25,402 nucleotides of DNA from Acidobacteriota bacterium (GTDB lineage Bacteria > Acidobacteriota > Terriglobia > Terriglobales > Acidobacteriaceae), in contig QHVR01000118.1 of NCBI GenBank assembly GCA_003223595.1, forward strand, positions 1 through 25,402. Direction: 5' to 3'. Positions 1 to 8,300 of this stretch are shown here, piece by piece; positions within the stretch are counted from its first letter, which is position 1, and each line of letters starts with the position of its first letter. The notes under the pieces were generated by a model that saw only the letters and a list, made by a program, of their open reading frames with translations, was not told where the DNA came from and did not search any database. A program made the position numbers and the translations under genes.

Positions 1-1
1 C

Positions 2-106
2 GTAGATTTTTTGCGCGGTGATGATGAGCCGGCGCAAAATGCGCTGCGGCACCTGGAAGAAGTGGCGGACTTTGTCAAAGTGCTGGGCGTTTACCCTGCG
101 GCATAG
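2..106 (+). CDS. pheA: Prephenate dehydratase, C-terminal end (partial, runs off the left edge)
   Basis: Only the last 34 codons and the TAG stop are in the window. The frame reads through a tail with NALRHLEEVADFVKVLGVYP. The pattern of a helix followed by F-x-K-V-L-G-x-Y-P is how the ACT (regulatory, phenylalanine-binding) domain of prephenate dehydratases usually ends. The enzyme converts prephenate to phenylpyruvate in phenylalanine synthesis. The catalytic domain and any fused chorismate mutase lie outside the window, so the assignment rests on this short tail alone. Another ACT-domain protein cannot be excluded. Confidence 0.65.
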   Translation, partial: VDFLRGDDEPAQNALRHLEEVADFVKVLGVYPAA

Positions 107-249
107 ATCTGGCGCAGTTTACCCCAAAATGAAACTTCAACTCCGCCATCACAAATAGTAGTGATCACGCGCACATTGAATTTGTCGCAAGGCTCCTACA
201 CTTCTCCTGATCTCTTATCGGGATCACGAAATCCTACATTGGAGGCTTT

Positions 250-612
250 ATGCGAGTTTTGCGCTTTTTGGGACTTTTAGTATGCGTGTGCAGCGTGATG
301 GCAGTGGCTGCCGACAACAATCTGGGAATCAAGGAAGTGAACCGGGTGAAATTCGATACTCCGGTCCGGATCGCATCCGTTAACTTGCCCGCAGGCGAGT
401 ATGTGGTGCGCCACACCATGCAGGGCGACGAACACGTAATGGTGTTCCGGCGCCAGATTGGCAACGATGAATTCAAAGTGAAATGCACTCTCGTCCCGCT
501 GACGCAGAAGGCGCCACAGACGCAGACCGTCTACGAAATCGCGGGTAATGACCGAATCGTGCAGGAAATGGTGTTTCGCGGCGACAAAGCTAAGCACGTT
601 TTCGAAAAGTAG
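250..612 (+). CDS. Small secreted protein, function unknown
   Basis: This is a 120-residue protein. The N-terminus is a classical signal peptide (MRVLRF, then a hydrophobic stretch LGLLVCVCSVMAVA) with a likely cleavage near residues 20-21. The mature part is a compact, probably beta-rich domain with the pattern V-x-F-D-T-P-V-R and L-P-A-G-E-Y-V-V-R (about residues 33-55). This resembles the short exported proteins common in Acidobacteriota, but I do not recognise a named family or function. The start is supported by GGAGG at 241-245 just upstream of ATG 250. A GC-rich hairpin follows the gene (636-674). It appears to be monocistronic. Secretion is inferred from the signal peptide; no lipobox or membrane helix is seen in the mature part. 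Confidence 0.75.
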   Translation: MRVLRFLGLLVCVCSVMAVAADNNLGIKEVNRVKFDTPVRIASVNLPAGEYVVRHTMQGDEHVMVFRRQIGNDEFKVKCTLVPLTQKAPQTQTVYEIAGNDRIVQEMVFRGDKAKHVFEK

Positions 613-635
613 ATATTTCTTATTTGGGCAACCAC

Positions 636-674
636 CCCGCGCGCTCATTTTGGCGTCGAACTCAAGCGCGCGGG
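636..674 (+). terminator. GC-rich hairpin, possible terminator
   Basis: CCCGCGCGCT (636-645) and AGCGCGCGGG (665-674) form a perfect 10-bp stem around a 19-nt loop, 23 nt after the stop of the small secreted protein gene. The T-rich stretch comes only about 10 nt later (TATTTT near 685-690), so it is not a textbook intrinsic terminator. The rest of 613-917 shows no gene. Confidence 0.4.
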
Positions 675-889
675 ATGGAGGTTCTATTTTGTAGCGGAAT
701 CTAGCCTCGAAGTTCGCGATCTGCCTGCGATCGACCAGCATGCTTCCTTTTTAGAACTTGCCAGCCAGGGTTCGCCGCGTTAGCCTCTGCACCTTAGGCA
801 CATTCCGATCCTGAGATAACGGAATAGAATCAGCACTTGGGAATCGTTCCGGCCCGTCTGAAACCTTTCCCCCTACCACAACATCTAAA

Positions 890-910
890 CTTGAGCGAGT
901 TACACTCAAG
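890..910 (+). promoter_or_regulatory. Inverted repeat just upstream of lon, overlapping a TACACT hexamer
   Basis: CTTGAGCG (890-897) and CACTCAAG (903-910) form an imperfect inverted repeat (7 of 8 pairs) around AGTTA. A -10-like TACACT lies at 901-906, and the lon ribosome binding site AAGGAG (908-913) begins in the right arm. It could be an operator or an mRNA hairpin that hides the ribosome binding site; this is inference. It does not match the CIRCE heat-shock element. Confidence 0.3.
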
Positions 911-917
911 GAGAACA

Positions 918-3413
918 ATGAGCCAGCAGACGCCAGCAGAGCGCACTCCTAAGCAAAAGGAAGAAAAAGAGCAAACGGCTCTCCCGGTGCTTCCTGTCCG
1001 GGACACGGTTCTATTCCCCCATGCTGTTTTGCCACTTACCGTGGGGAGGGAAAGTTCAGTTCAACTGATCAATTCTCTTGGGGAAGATAAGACGATCATT
1101 GTTGTGGCCCAGCGCGAGGCGCGGGTGGACGCTCCTCAACCGAGCGATCTTTATACCGTTGGTACTTCCGCAGTCGTACATAAAGTCGTCAAGATGCCGA
1201 ACCAGAGCCTGTTCGTGTTTGCCGAGGGCTTGGAGCGCATACGTTTAGGTGAATTTACACAATTAACTCCGTTTATGACGGCGCACTACTCCGTAATGCC
1301 GGAGGGAGCGGCGCCCATTGCAACTTCGCAAATCGAAGCCCTGCAAAGGAATGTCTTAACCTTGTTCCAGCAGATTGTAGCCGGTTCGCCGACTCTTTCT
1401 GACGAACTCTCCACGGTGGCCATGAATATCGACGAGCCCGGCCGGCTGGTGGACTTCATTGCCTCGTCTCTGCCATCGCTTTCGACGCCGGATAAGCAGG
1501 ACACGCTCGAGACTCTCGACATCCACGTGCGGCTGGAGAAGATCAACCAGCACCTGGCGAAGGAACTCGAGGTCCAGCAACTGCGGAACAAGATCCAGAG
1601 CGAAGTGCAGGATCGGGTCCAGCAGACGCAGCGCGAGTACTATCTGCGCGAGCAGATGAAGGCCATTCAGAAAGAATTGGGCGAGCAGGACGAAGGCCAA
1701 CGCGACGTTGAGGATCTAAAGAAGAAGATCGAAGAAGCCGGCATGCCTGAAGAAGTCAAGAAAGAGGCTCTGAAAGAGCTGGGCCGCCTTTCCCGCATGT
1801 CTCCCATGGCTGCCGATTATTCGTTGACGCGCAACTACATCGAGTGGCTGGCGGTGCTGCCGTGGGCAAAGACCTCCGGGCAGGAGATCGAGATTCCCAA
1901 AGCCAAGGAGATTCTCGACGCCGATCACTACGATCTGGAGAAGGTCAAAGACCGCATTCTCGATTACCTGTCGGTTCGCCGGCTGAAGCCCAACATGAAG
2001 GGTCCGATCCTATGCTTTGTGGGACCTCCAGGAGTGGGCAAGACTTCGCTCGGCAAATCTATCGCCAGGGCACTCGGACGCAAGTTCGTGCGGCTTTCGC
2101 TCGGCGGTGTGCACGACGAAGCGGAGATCCGCGGTCACCGGCGCACCTACATCGGTGCGTTGCCGGGGCAGATCATCCAGGGCATTCGCCGCGCCGAGAC
2201 CAAGGACCCGGTCTTCATGCTCGACGAGATCGATAAAGTGGGACGCGATTTCCGCGGCGACCCGGCTTCCGCGCTGCTCGAAGCGCTGGATCCCGAACAG
2301 AACTCCTCGTTCCGCGACAACTATCTCGACGTGACCTTCGATCTTTCCAAGGTGCTCTTCATCACTACCGCGAACATGCTCGACCCTATCGCCGAGCCGT
2401 TGCGCGATCGCATGGAGATTATTGAACTGCAAGGCTACACCGAAGAAGAGAAGGTACACATCGCGTTCCGATACCTGATCCCGCGACAGATCGACGAGAA
2501 CGGGATTACCGGCGAGCAGATTGAATTTCCCGAAGAGGGAGTTCGCTACGTGATCCGGCACTACACGCGCGAAGCGGGCGTGCGCAGCCTGGAACGCACC
2601 ATCGGCACCATCTGCCGCAAGCAGGCGCGCCGGTTGGCTGAGGGTAAAACCGAGAAGCTGATCGTCAGCAAAGAGGTCATCCAGGAATTCCTTGGGGGCA
2701 TCAAGATTCGCAGCGAAGGCGAAATTGCCGAGCGCACGGAGCGTCCGGGCGTAGCCGTAGGCCTGGCATGGACTCCCTCTGGGGGGGACGTGCTGTTCGT
2801 CGAGGCCAATGCTATGAAAGGTAAAGGCGGATTCACCATGACCGGCCAAATCGGGCAGGTCATGCAGGAGTCCATGCAAGCGGCCCTGACGTGGGTGCGG
2901 TCGAATGCGGATCGGCTGGGCGTACCCGAAGATTTCTTTGCCAGCCATGATCTCCACATTCACGTGCCCGCGGGAGCGATCCCGAAAGATGGTCCCTCAG
3001 CGGGCGTGACCATGGCGACGGCGCTGGTTTCATTGCTGACCAAGCAGCGCATCACGCCGCTGATGGCCATGACTGGAGAGATCACGCTGAGCGGAAACGT
3101 GCTGCCGGTGGGCGGTATCAAGGAGAAAGTTCTGGCCGCCAAACGTGCAGGCGTTCGCGATGTGATTCTGCCCGCGGAAAACAAGATGAACCTTCAGGAA
3201 GATCTCTCGGCCGAGCAATTGGAGAACCTCAACGTTCATTTTGTGAAAACGATCGATGAGGCTCTTGCAGTCTCTCTACCGACGGTGGAGCAGAGCACTG
3301 CGGCCAAGATGATTCCTTCCACTCCGCCGAAGGATCCGAAGCAGGATTATCAGCCGACGCAACCGGTCAAAGAGCCGGAGCCGGTACATGATCGAGTCCT
3401 GACGCAGGCGTAG
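918..3413 (+). CDS. lon: ATP-dependent serine protease Lon (LonA type)
   Basis: This cytoplasmic AAA+ protease degrades misfolded and short-lived regulatory proteins. Counting from ATG 918 it is 831 residues, normal for LonA. Domains in order: an N-terminal substrate-binding LON domain (about 20-215, starting ALPVLPVRDTVLFPHAVLPL), a coiled-coil region (about 225-290), the AAA+ module with Walker A GPPGVGKT (369-376) and Walker B MLDEID (D436, E437), and the C-terminal protease domain. That domain has the catalytic serine in KDGPSAG (S694) and the catalytic lysine in GGIKEK (K737), spaced 43 residues as in E. coli Lon (S679/K722). The C-terminus is a short Pro/Lys-rich tail. An in-frame TTG at 837 would add 27 residues, but ATG 918 has AAGGAG five bases upstream and fits the family start. 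The gene appears to stand alone, with a repeat/terminator structure after it. Confidence 0.97.
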   Translation: MSQQTPAERTPKQKEEKEQTALPVLPVRDTVLFPHAVLPLTVGRESSVQLINSLGEDKTIIVVAQREARVDAPQPSDLYTVGTSAVVHKVVKMPNQSLFVFAEGLERIRLGEFTQLTPFMTAHYSVMPEGAAPIATSQIEALQRNVLTLFQQIVAGSPTLSDELSTVAMNIDEPGRLVDFIASSLPSLSTPDKQDTLETLDIHVRLEKINQHLAKELEVQQLRNKIQSEVQDRVQQTQREYYLREQMKAIQKELGEQDEGQRDVEDLKKKIEEAGMPEEVKKEALKELGRLSRMSPMAADYSLTRNYIEWLAVLPWAKTSGQEIEIPKAKEILDADHYDLEKVKDRILDYLSVRRLKPNMKGPILCFVGPPGVGKTSLGKSIARALGRKFVRLSLGGVHDEAEIRGHRRTYIGALPGQIIQGIRRAETKDPVFMLDEIDKVGRDFRGDPASALLEALDPEQNSSFRDNYLDVTFDLSKVLFITTANMLDPIAEPLRDRMEIIELQGYTEEEKVHIAFRYLIPRQIDENGITGEQIEFPEEGVRYVIRHYTREAGVRSLERTIGTICRKQARRLAEGKTEKLIVSKEVIQEFLGGIKIRSEGEIAERTERPGVAVGLAWTPSGGDVLFVEANAMKGKGGFTMTGQIGQVMQESMQAALTWVRSNADRLGVPEDFFASHDLHIHVPAGAIPKDGPSAGVTMATALVSLLTKQRITPLMAMTGEITLSGNVLPVGGIKEKVLAAKRAGVRDVILPAENKMNLQEDLSAEQLENLNVHFVKTIDEALAVSLPTVEQSTAAKMIPSTPPKDPKQDYQPTQPVKEPEPVHDRVLTQA

Positions 3414-3434
3414 ATAGGTATAGATAAAAACAAA

Positions 3435-3492
3435 GGTTTCAAGGTTTCAAACTTTCAAAGTTTCAAAGTTCGAGCCTTGAAGCCTTTTCTTT
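3435..3492 (+). terminator. Probable terminator of lon built from 8-bp tandem repeats
   Basis: Four head-to-tail 8-bp units occupy 3435-3466 (GGTTTCAA twice, then ACTTTCAA and AGTTTCAA), with a degenerate fifth at 3467-3474. The first units also pair with downstream sequence: GGTTTCAAGG (3435-3444) against CCTTGAAGCC (3475-3484) gives a 10-bp stem with one G-U pair, followed by TTTTCTTT. The arrangement looks like an intrinsic terminator whose loop is filled by the repeat. Confidence 0.45.
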
Positions 3493-3575
3493 GCCTGCAC
3501 CCTGTCCCCTGAGCACTGCTCGCTGTTCTTAATCGCGAAACTGCCTCGCCGGGGAGTCGCGATCCTCGGCCGCGG

Positions 3576-3589
3576 TACACTGATGGGCA
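3576..3589 (+). promoter_or_regulatory. -10-like TACACT close to the moaD-moaE start
   Basis: TACACT at 3576-3581, preceded by GG, ends 8 nt before ATG 3590. No convincing ribosome binding site lies between. If it is a -10 box, transcription would start at or within a few bases of the start codon. No clear -35 hexamer is visible. Confidence 0.4.
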
Positions 3590-4300
3590 ATGCAAGTGCG
3601 CGTGCTTTTTTTCGGTGTATTGCGAGACTTGGCGGGCAAGAGCAGCGACTCGCTGCAGTTGCCAGACGGGGGTTCGGTACGCGACATCCTCAGCCGGTAC
3701 GAACGCGAAATACCAGCGCTGAAGAAGCATCTTTCCTCCATCGCGCTCGCTGTCAATGAGCATTACGCATCGCCTGACACCAAACTGAAAGCTAATGACG
3801 AGATCGCGCTGCTTCCCCCAGTCAGTGGAGGAGCCGAGTCGCCCGCCGTCGCTCGCCACTACGCGTCCATTACTCGCGACACCATCAATACGGAGCAGGT
3901 TGTGGACTCCTTGAAGCGCGGCGAGGATGGCGCGGCTCTGGCTTTCGAAGGAATCGTGCGCAACCAAACACGCGGACGCAAGACGCTCTACCTGGATTAC
4001 GAAGCGTACGAACCCATGGCGCTGCAGGAAATGGAGGCGCTGGCCAGCGAGGCGCTGTCGAAATTCCAGGTTCGCGATGTAGCCATCGTGCACCGCCTGG
4101 GCCGCCTGCAGATCGGCGAAACCAGCGTGCTGATCGCGGTCGCATCGGCGCACCGCGCGGCCGCATTCGACGCTTGCCGCTGGCTGATTGATACTCTCAA
4201 GCGCAGAGTCCCCATCTGGAAGAAGGAGTACTTCGAAGACGGCGCCGTGTGGGCCGACGGCGATGCCTTCCCGCCAGAAATTCCCCGGGCGAATTCGTGA
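3590..4300 (+). CDS. Fused molybdopterin synthase, MoaD-MoaE
   Basis: This 236-residue protein joins the two subunits of molybdopterin synthase, which adds two sulfurs to cyclic pyranopterin monophosphate to make molybdopterin (molybdenum cofactor synthesis, cytoplasm). Residues 1-81 are MoaD-like: a ubiquitin-like fold starting MQVRVLFFGVLRDLAG and ending LPPVSGG. Residues about 92-236 are MoaE-like, with GAALAFEGIVRN, YEAYEPMA, HRLGRLQIGE and the active-site segment LKRRVPIWKK. Lysines 204 and 211 there correspond to E. coli MoaE K119 and K126 (same spacing of seven). The Gly-Gly that is normally the free, thiocarboxylated C-terminus of MoaD is internal here (G80-G81). A comparable fusion, MoaX of Mycobacterium tuberculosis, is cleaved after its Gly-Gly. 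No other moa genes are in the window. The start is ATG 3590; no strong ribosome binding site is seen. Confidence 0.9.
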   Translation: MQVRVLFFGVLRDLAGKSSDSLQLPDGGSVRDILSRYEREIPALKKHLSSIALAVNEHYASPDTKLKANDEIALLPPVSGGAESPAVARHYASITRDTINTEQVVDSLKRGEDGAALAFEGIVRNQTRGRKTLYLDYEAYEPMALQEMEALASEALSKFQVRDVAIVHRLGRLQIGETSVLIAVASAHRAAAFDACRWLIDTLKRRVPIWKKEYFEDGAVWADGDAFPPEIPRANS

Positions 4301-4381
4301 CCTCAGGCAGCCCAGACGGGCGCACCGCATCTAACAGAACGGCCTCGGCTGATCCGCATCAAGCGTACAAATTCGCAAAGG

Positions 4382-4397
4382 TATAATTCAGCCCTCG
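4382..4397 (+). promoter_or_regulatory. Consensus -10 box TATAAT just upstream of the VWA gene
   Basis: TATAAT at 4382-4387 (preceded by GG) ends 10 nt before ATG 4398. There is no Shine-Dalgarno sequence in the remaining 10 nt. A start of transcription about 7 nt downstream would leave a leader of only a few bases. There is no obvious -35 at 17 nt spacing. Confidence 0.55.
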
Positions 4398-5360
4398 ATG
4401 AGAAAATTCATTCCGACTCTGCTCCTGGGCCTCTTGCCTCTCTCGGTCTCCGGCTTACAGGGGCAGCAGACGTCCAGCGCGCCAGCGCAAAAACCGTCGG
4501 AGAGCCAGTCATCCACCACTCTGAAAGTTGATGTCAACCTGGTCAACGTGTTTGTGACCGTCACAGACACCAAAGGTTCGCCAGTCGGTGGTCTGACGAA
4601 GGACAATTTCATTCTCGAAGAAGATGGCCAGCAGCAGAAGATATCCGTCTTCGATAAGGAATCCGCGGTTCCGCTCTCAATTGCGCTCGCTATCGACACC
4701 AGCCTGAGCACGCGACGCGACCTGCCCCTGGAGCAGGCCTCAGCCAAACACTTCGTTCATACCATCCTCCGGCCAGTCGACGCCATTTCCGTTTACGCCT
4801 TCAGCGAAGTCGTGCAGGAGACCACGCATGGCTATGTCTCCGATCTCAAGCATGTGGATGATGGCATCGATCACATCCGGGTCGGGGCTGCCACTGCGCT
4901 TTACGACGCCGTCTACCTGGCCTCCCGGTCGCTCGACCACCGCAAAGGACGCAAGGTGATGGTACTGATCACAGATGGTGGCGATACCATCAGCAAGGTC
5001 GATTATAAGGAAGCGCTCCGCGCGGCTGAAGAAGCCGAGGCCATCGTCTATTCCATTATCATCGTTCCCATCGAGAGCAGTGCAGGACGCGAAACCGGCG
5101 GAGAACACGCGCTGATTCAGCTTTCCGAAGATACGGGAGGGAAGTACTACTACGCGACCTCCATTGGGCAACTGGACGAGGCGTTCCGTAAAATAAGCGA
5201 CGAACTGCGGACGCAATATCTTCTCGCGTATTATCCATCGCAGCGCACCTCGTTTTCCGAATTTCGTCGTATCGAGGTCAAAGTGACCGGGGTGCCGGAC
5301 GCGTCGGCTTACCATGTGCGCCATCGCGCGGGATATTACACTGTCAAGTCAGAGTTCTGA
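4398..5360 (+). CDS. Secreted von Willebrand factor A domain protein (acidobacterial VWFA-related type)
   Basis: This 320-residue protein has a signal peptide (about 1-22, MRKFIPTLLLGLLPLSVSG) and a Gln/Ser/Pro-rich linker. A short segment follows (about 43-86: VDVNLVNVFVTVTD, then GLTKDNFILEEDGQQQKI) that is characteristic of the 'VWFA-related Acidobacterial domain' family (TIGR03436). The VWA domain starts at about 92. The metal-ion-dependent adhesion site looks intact: D100-x-S102-x-S104, threonine 166 in AATALYDA, and aspartate 193 in ITDGGD. The family is abundant in Acidobacteriota, but its ligands are unknown to me; a role in cell-surface or periplasmic protein-protein contact is inferred from the fold. 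It lies directly upstream of a TonB-dependent receptor on the same strand (33 nt gap to its ATG), so the two may be co-transcribed. The start ATG 4398 places the signal peptide correctly. Confidence 0.88.
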   Translation: MRKFIPTLLLGLLPLSVSGLQGQQTSSAPAQKPSESQSSTTLKVDVNLVNVFVTVTDTKGSPVGGLTKDNFILEEDGQQQKISVFDKESAVPLSIALAIDTSLSTRRDLPLEQASAKHFVHTILRPVDAISVYAFSEVVQETTHGYVSDLKHVDDGIDHIRVGAATALYDAVYLASRSLDHRKGRKVMVLITDGGDTISKVDYKEALRAAEEAEAIVYSIIIVPIESSAGRETGGEHALIQLSEDTGGKYYYATSIGQLDEAFRKISDELRTQYLLAYYPSQRTSFSEFRRIEVKVTGVPDASAYHVRHRAGYYTVKSEF

Positions 5361-5393
5361 GACTCAACCAGCAGTCCCAGCTTGGGGCCTGTT

Positions 5394-8300
5394 ATGTCGG
5401 CCCGCAGAAGCACTGCAATACAGCTGTCAACAAGACTTTATCCTCGGAAGGTGGGTGAATTGAACTGCATATTCTCCAGATTCGGTCGTCAGCGATTCAG
5501 CAGGGTGGCGGTGGCTCTGTTTTTTCTAGCGATCGCAAGCCTTATCGCTACGGCCCAGACCAGTTCCACTGGCAGCATCGTGGGCACGGTGACGGATCAA
5601 TCCGGTGCGGTTGTCTCCGGAGCTAAAGTTACGATCACGAATCTCGGCACGAATCAGACCGCGATTTTCACAACGACTTCGTCCGGACTGTACTATGCCG
5701 GTCCCCTTGTTCCCGGTCGCTACAAGGTCAACGTTGAGGCAAACGGCTTAAAAACACCGGAACTGGTGCTTACGGTCCAGGTGGGTGTTCTCGCAACAGG
5801 AAATGTGCGGCTCGCTGGAGGGCAAGGGAACAAGCTCGCCGAGGTGCAACGGTCGATCTTTGCCGTGAACACCGAGCAAGCGACGGTGCAGGGCGTTGTG
5901 ACGCCGCAGCAGATCGAAAATCTGCCTATCAATGGGCGGAACTTTCTCGAATTGGCGCAGTTAGCGCCGGGCGTTCAGATTGAAGATGGATCCGGATTCG
6001 ATCCCACCAAGAACGGTTTTTTGTCCGTCTCCATCGGAGGTCGCGCCGGACGAACGGCCCGCATCGAGCTGGACGGCATTGATATCAGCGACGAAAATGT
6101 CGGCACAACGACCCAGAATATTTCTGCCACCGCCATTCAAGAATTTCAGGTCGCGCAATCCAGCCTTGATCTATCGTTTTCGCTCACCTCGTCGGGAACG
6201 ATGAGCGTCACCAGCAAATCTGGCACCAACGGCTTGCACGGCCAGGGCACCTACTTTTTCCGCGACCAGGCGGCGGGATTTGCCAAGTTCCCCGGCGGCC
6301 AGGCCATTCCTTACCAGCGCAACCAGCCCGGGGGCAACGTGGGTGGGCCGATCATTAAGGACAAGCTCTTTTTCTTTGCCGATGTCCAGCATACGAAGCA
6401 GGATTTCCAGAATGCAGTGGTCTTTCCGGGAAACTTCGCCAGCCTCTCGGGAGCGTATCACGCGCCTTTTCGGGACACGGAATATCTCGGCAAGCTGGAT
6501 TATGTATTCCGCCACAATGCCCATCTTTTCTACCGCTTCACGTACAACGACAACAGCGTGCTACGGCCCTCTTCTGACTTCTCGCCCTTCCTGAACCGCG
6601 ACAATACCCAGGGGCATGCTCTTGGTCTGGATTTCAACACTGGTTCTCTTACTCATAGCCTACGTTTCGGCTATGGCAAGTTCTGGAACGGCATTTCACC
6701 CGCGTCCGGTGGCGGTATTTACGATCCTTTCCCGAGCCTCAATATCGTGATCGGCGCGTTGGTCACTGGCCCGAATTACCTCGCACCGCAAGTCACGATT
6801 CAGAGCAACAAGCAGGCCAGGTACGACGGTTCCAAACCCTGGAAGAATCACATTTTCCGCTATGGTTTCGCCGTGAACCGTATTGCGGCTGGCGGTTTTG
6901 CCGCGTTCGGCGCCGATGCGCCCACGGTCACTGCCGATCCTGCTAACACCAGCAACCTTGGCACTCTGATAGGCGCTGCGACTAATCCGTTGAACTATGC
7001 CGTTACCGGCATTACGGTGGCGAACGGGCGGGGATTCTTCAGCGAAAAGCCGTCTTTCGGCTACCCGGGCGGCGGGAATTCCGATACACGCATCGAGTTC
7101 TACGCCGGAGATGTGTGGAAGATGCGGCCCAACCTGACGCTGAGCTACGGTCTGCATTATGTCCGTGACACGGGCCGAACCGACAGCGACCTGGCTCCTA
7201 TCCCGTGTTCCGCCACCACCCTGATCAGTTGCAACGGTAATCTTCTCGACCAATTCGGCTACGGCGGTCTGGGCAACCGGGTGCACCAGCCCAACAAGAA
7301 TTTCGGTCCCCAAGTTGGTTTCGCGTGGGATCCGAGCGGCAAAGGGACGACCGTCTTCCGCGGGGGCGTCGGACTTTATTACGAGAACAACCTGTTTAAC
7401 AACACCCTGTTCGACCGCACTGTCCGTTTGCAGAAGGCGCAGGTGTTCGGCAGCATGAATTTATGTCCTTCCGGCAACCTGCCTTGGCCAGACGGTTCGG
7501 TGCACACCACCTCGGATGGCCTCGACATCGCCAGTCAGATTTGCGGTCAGCCCATCGGCGCAACCGTCAATGGAGTAGTCGTGGGCAGCGCCATCGCGGA
7601 CCTGCAGCACACCTATGAGGCGGCGGTCGCCGCGGCTGGACCGAGCAATAATGCCTTTTTTGTCGGCAATAACCTGAATACGTTTGCCAGCCTGCTGGCA
7701 CCTACCTACGTCAGTCCGCGCTCCGTACAGATGAATCTCGGCTTCCAGAAGCAGATCAAGCGCGGCACGATATTGTCCGTGGATTACGTGAGAAACGTTG
7801 GAACGCACTTTCTTCTCGGTGTCGATACCAATCAGGTCGGCGATTCGCGCAACCTGAATATGGGAGCGGCACAGGCTGCGATCGCGGCGACTACTCAGAG
7901 TTACAACTGCGGCGGCGGATACAGCGAAGCCGCCATTCAGTGTGCCCTGGCGGGAGGGGCAACCATCATCAACTTCGCCAAGAATGGGCTTGACTCGGCG
8001 AATGCTTACTGCGGAGGGTTCCCCTGCGCCTTGTTCGGATTGCCGAATGCGGCCTTCGGAGGCATTAACCCGAACGTCGGAGCCAATGAGATGTTTTTCC
8101 CGGTGGGACGGTCTCTGTACACTGGCATTCAAACCTCATTGCGCTCAGATGTTCAGAGCCCATTCCGCGGCGCCACTCACATGAATCTGCAGATTTCCTA
8201 CGCCTTCTCGAAATTCCAGAACAATGTTCCCACCGGCGGTAGCACGATCCAAGGCGATCAGGATTTCCTCACGGCAGCGCGCGATTACAGGAGTCCCAAC

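Noticed and set aside
837..917. TTG start giving Lon 27 more residues
   Set aside because: No ribosome binding site is seen, and the extra residues do not resemble Lon. ATG 918 has AAGGAG at ideal spacing.
2010..2963. Long open frame on the minus strand (317 codons) inside lon
   Set aside because: It is the antisense of a strongly conserved Lon AAA+/protease region. The product has no recognisable domain, and long antisense frames are expected in GC-rich coding DNA.
3435..3474. Short repeats considered as a CRISPR array
   Set aside because: The units are 8 bp, head to tail with no spacers. No cas gene is nearby, and no other repeat-spacer pattern was seen in the window.
3455..4330. 291-codon minus-strand open frame over moaD-moaE
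   Set aside because: It is antisense to a clearly recognised fusion protein, and no ribosome binding site or domain is seen.
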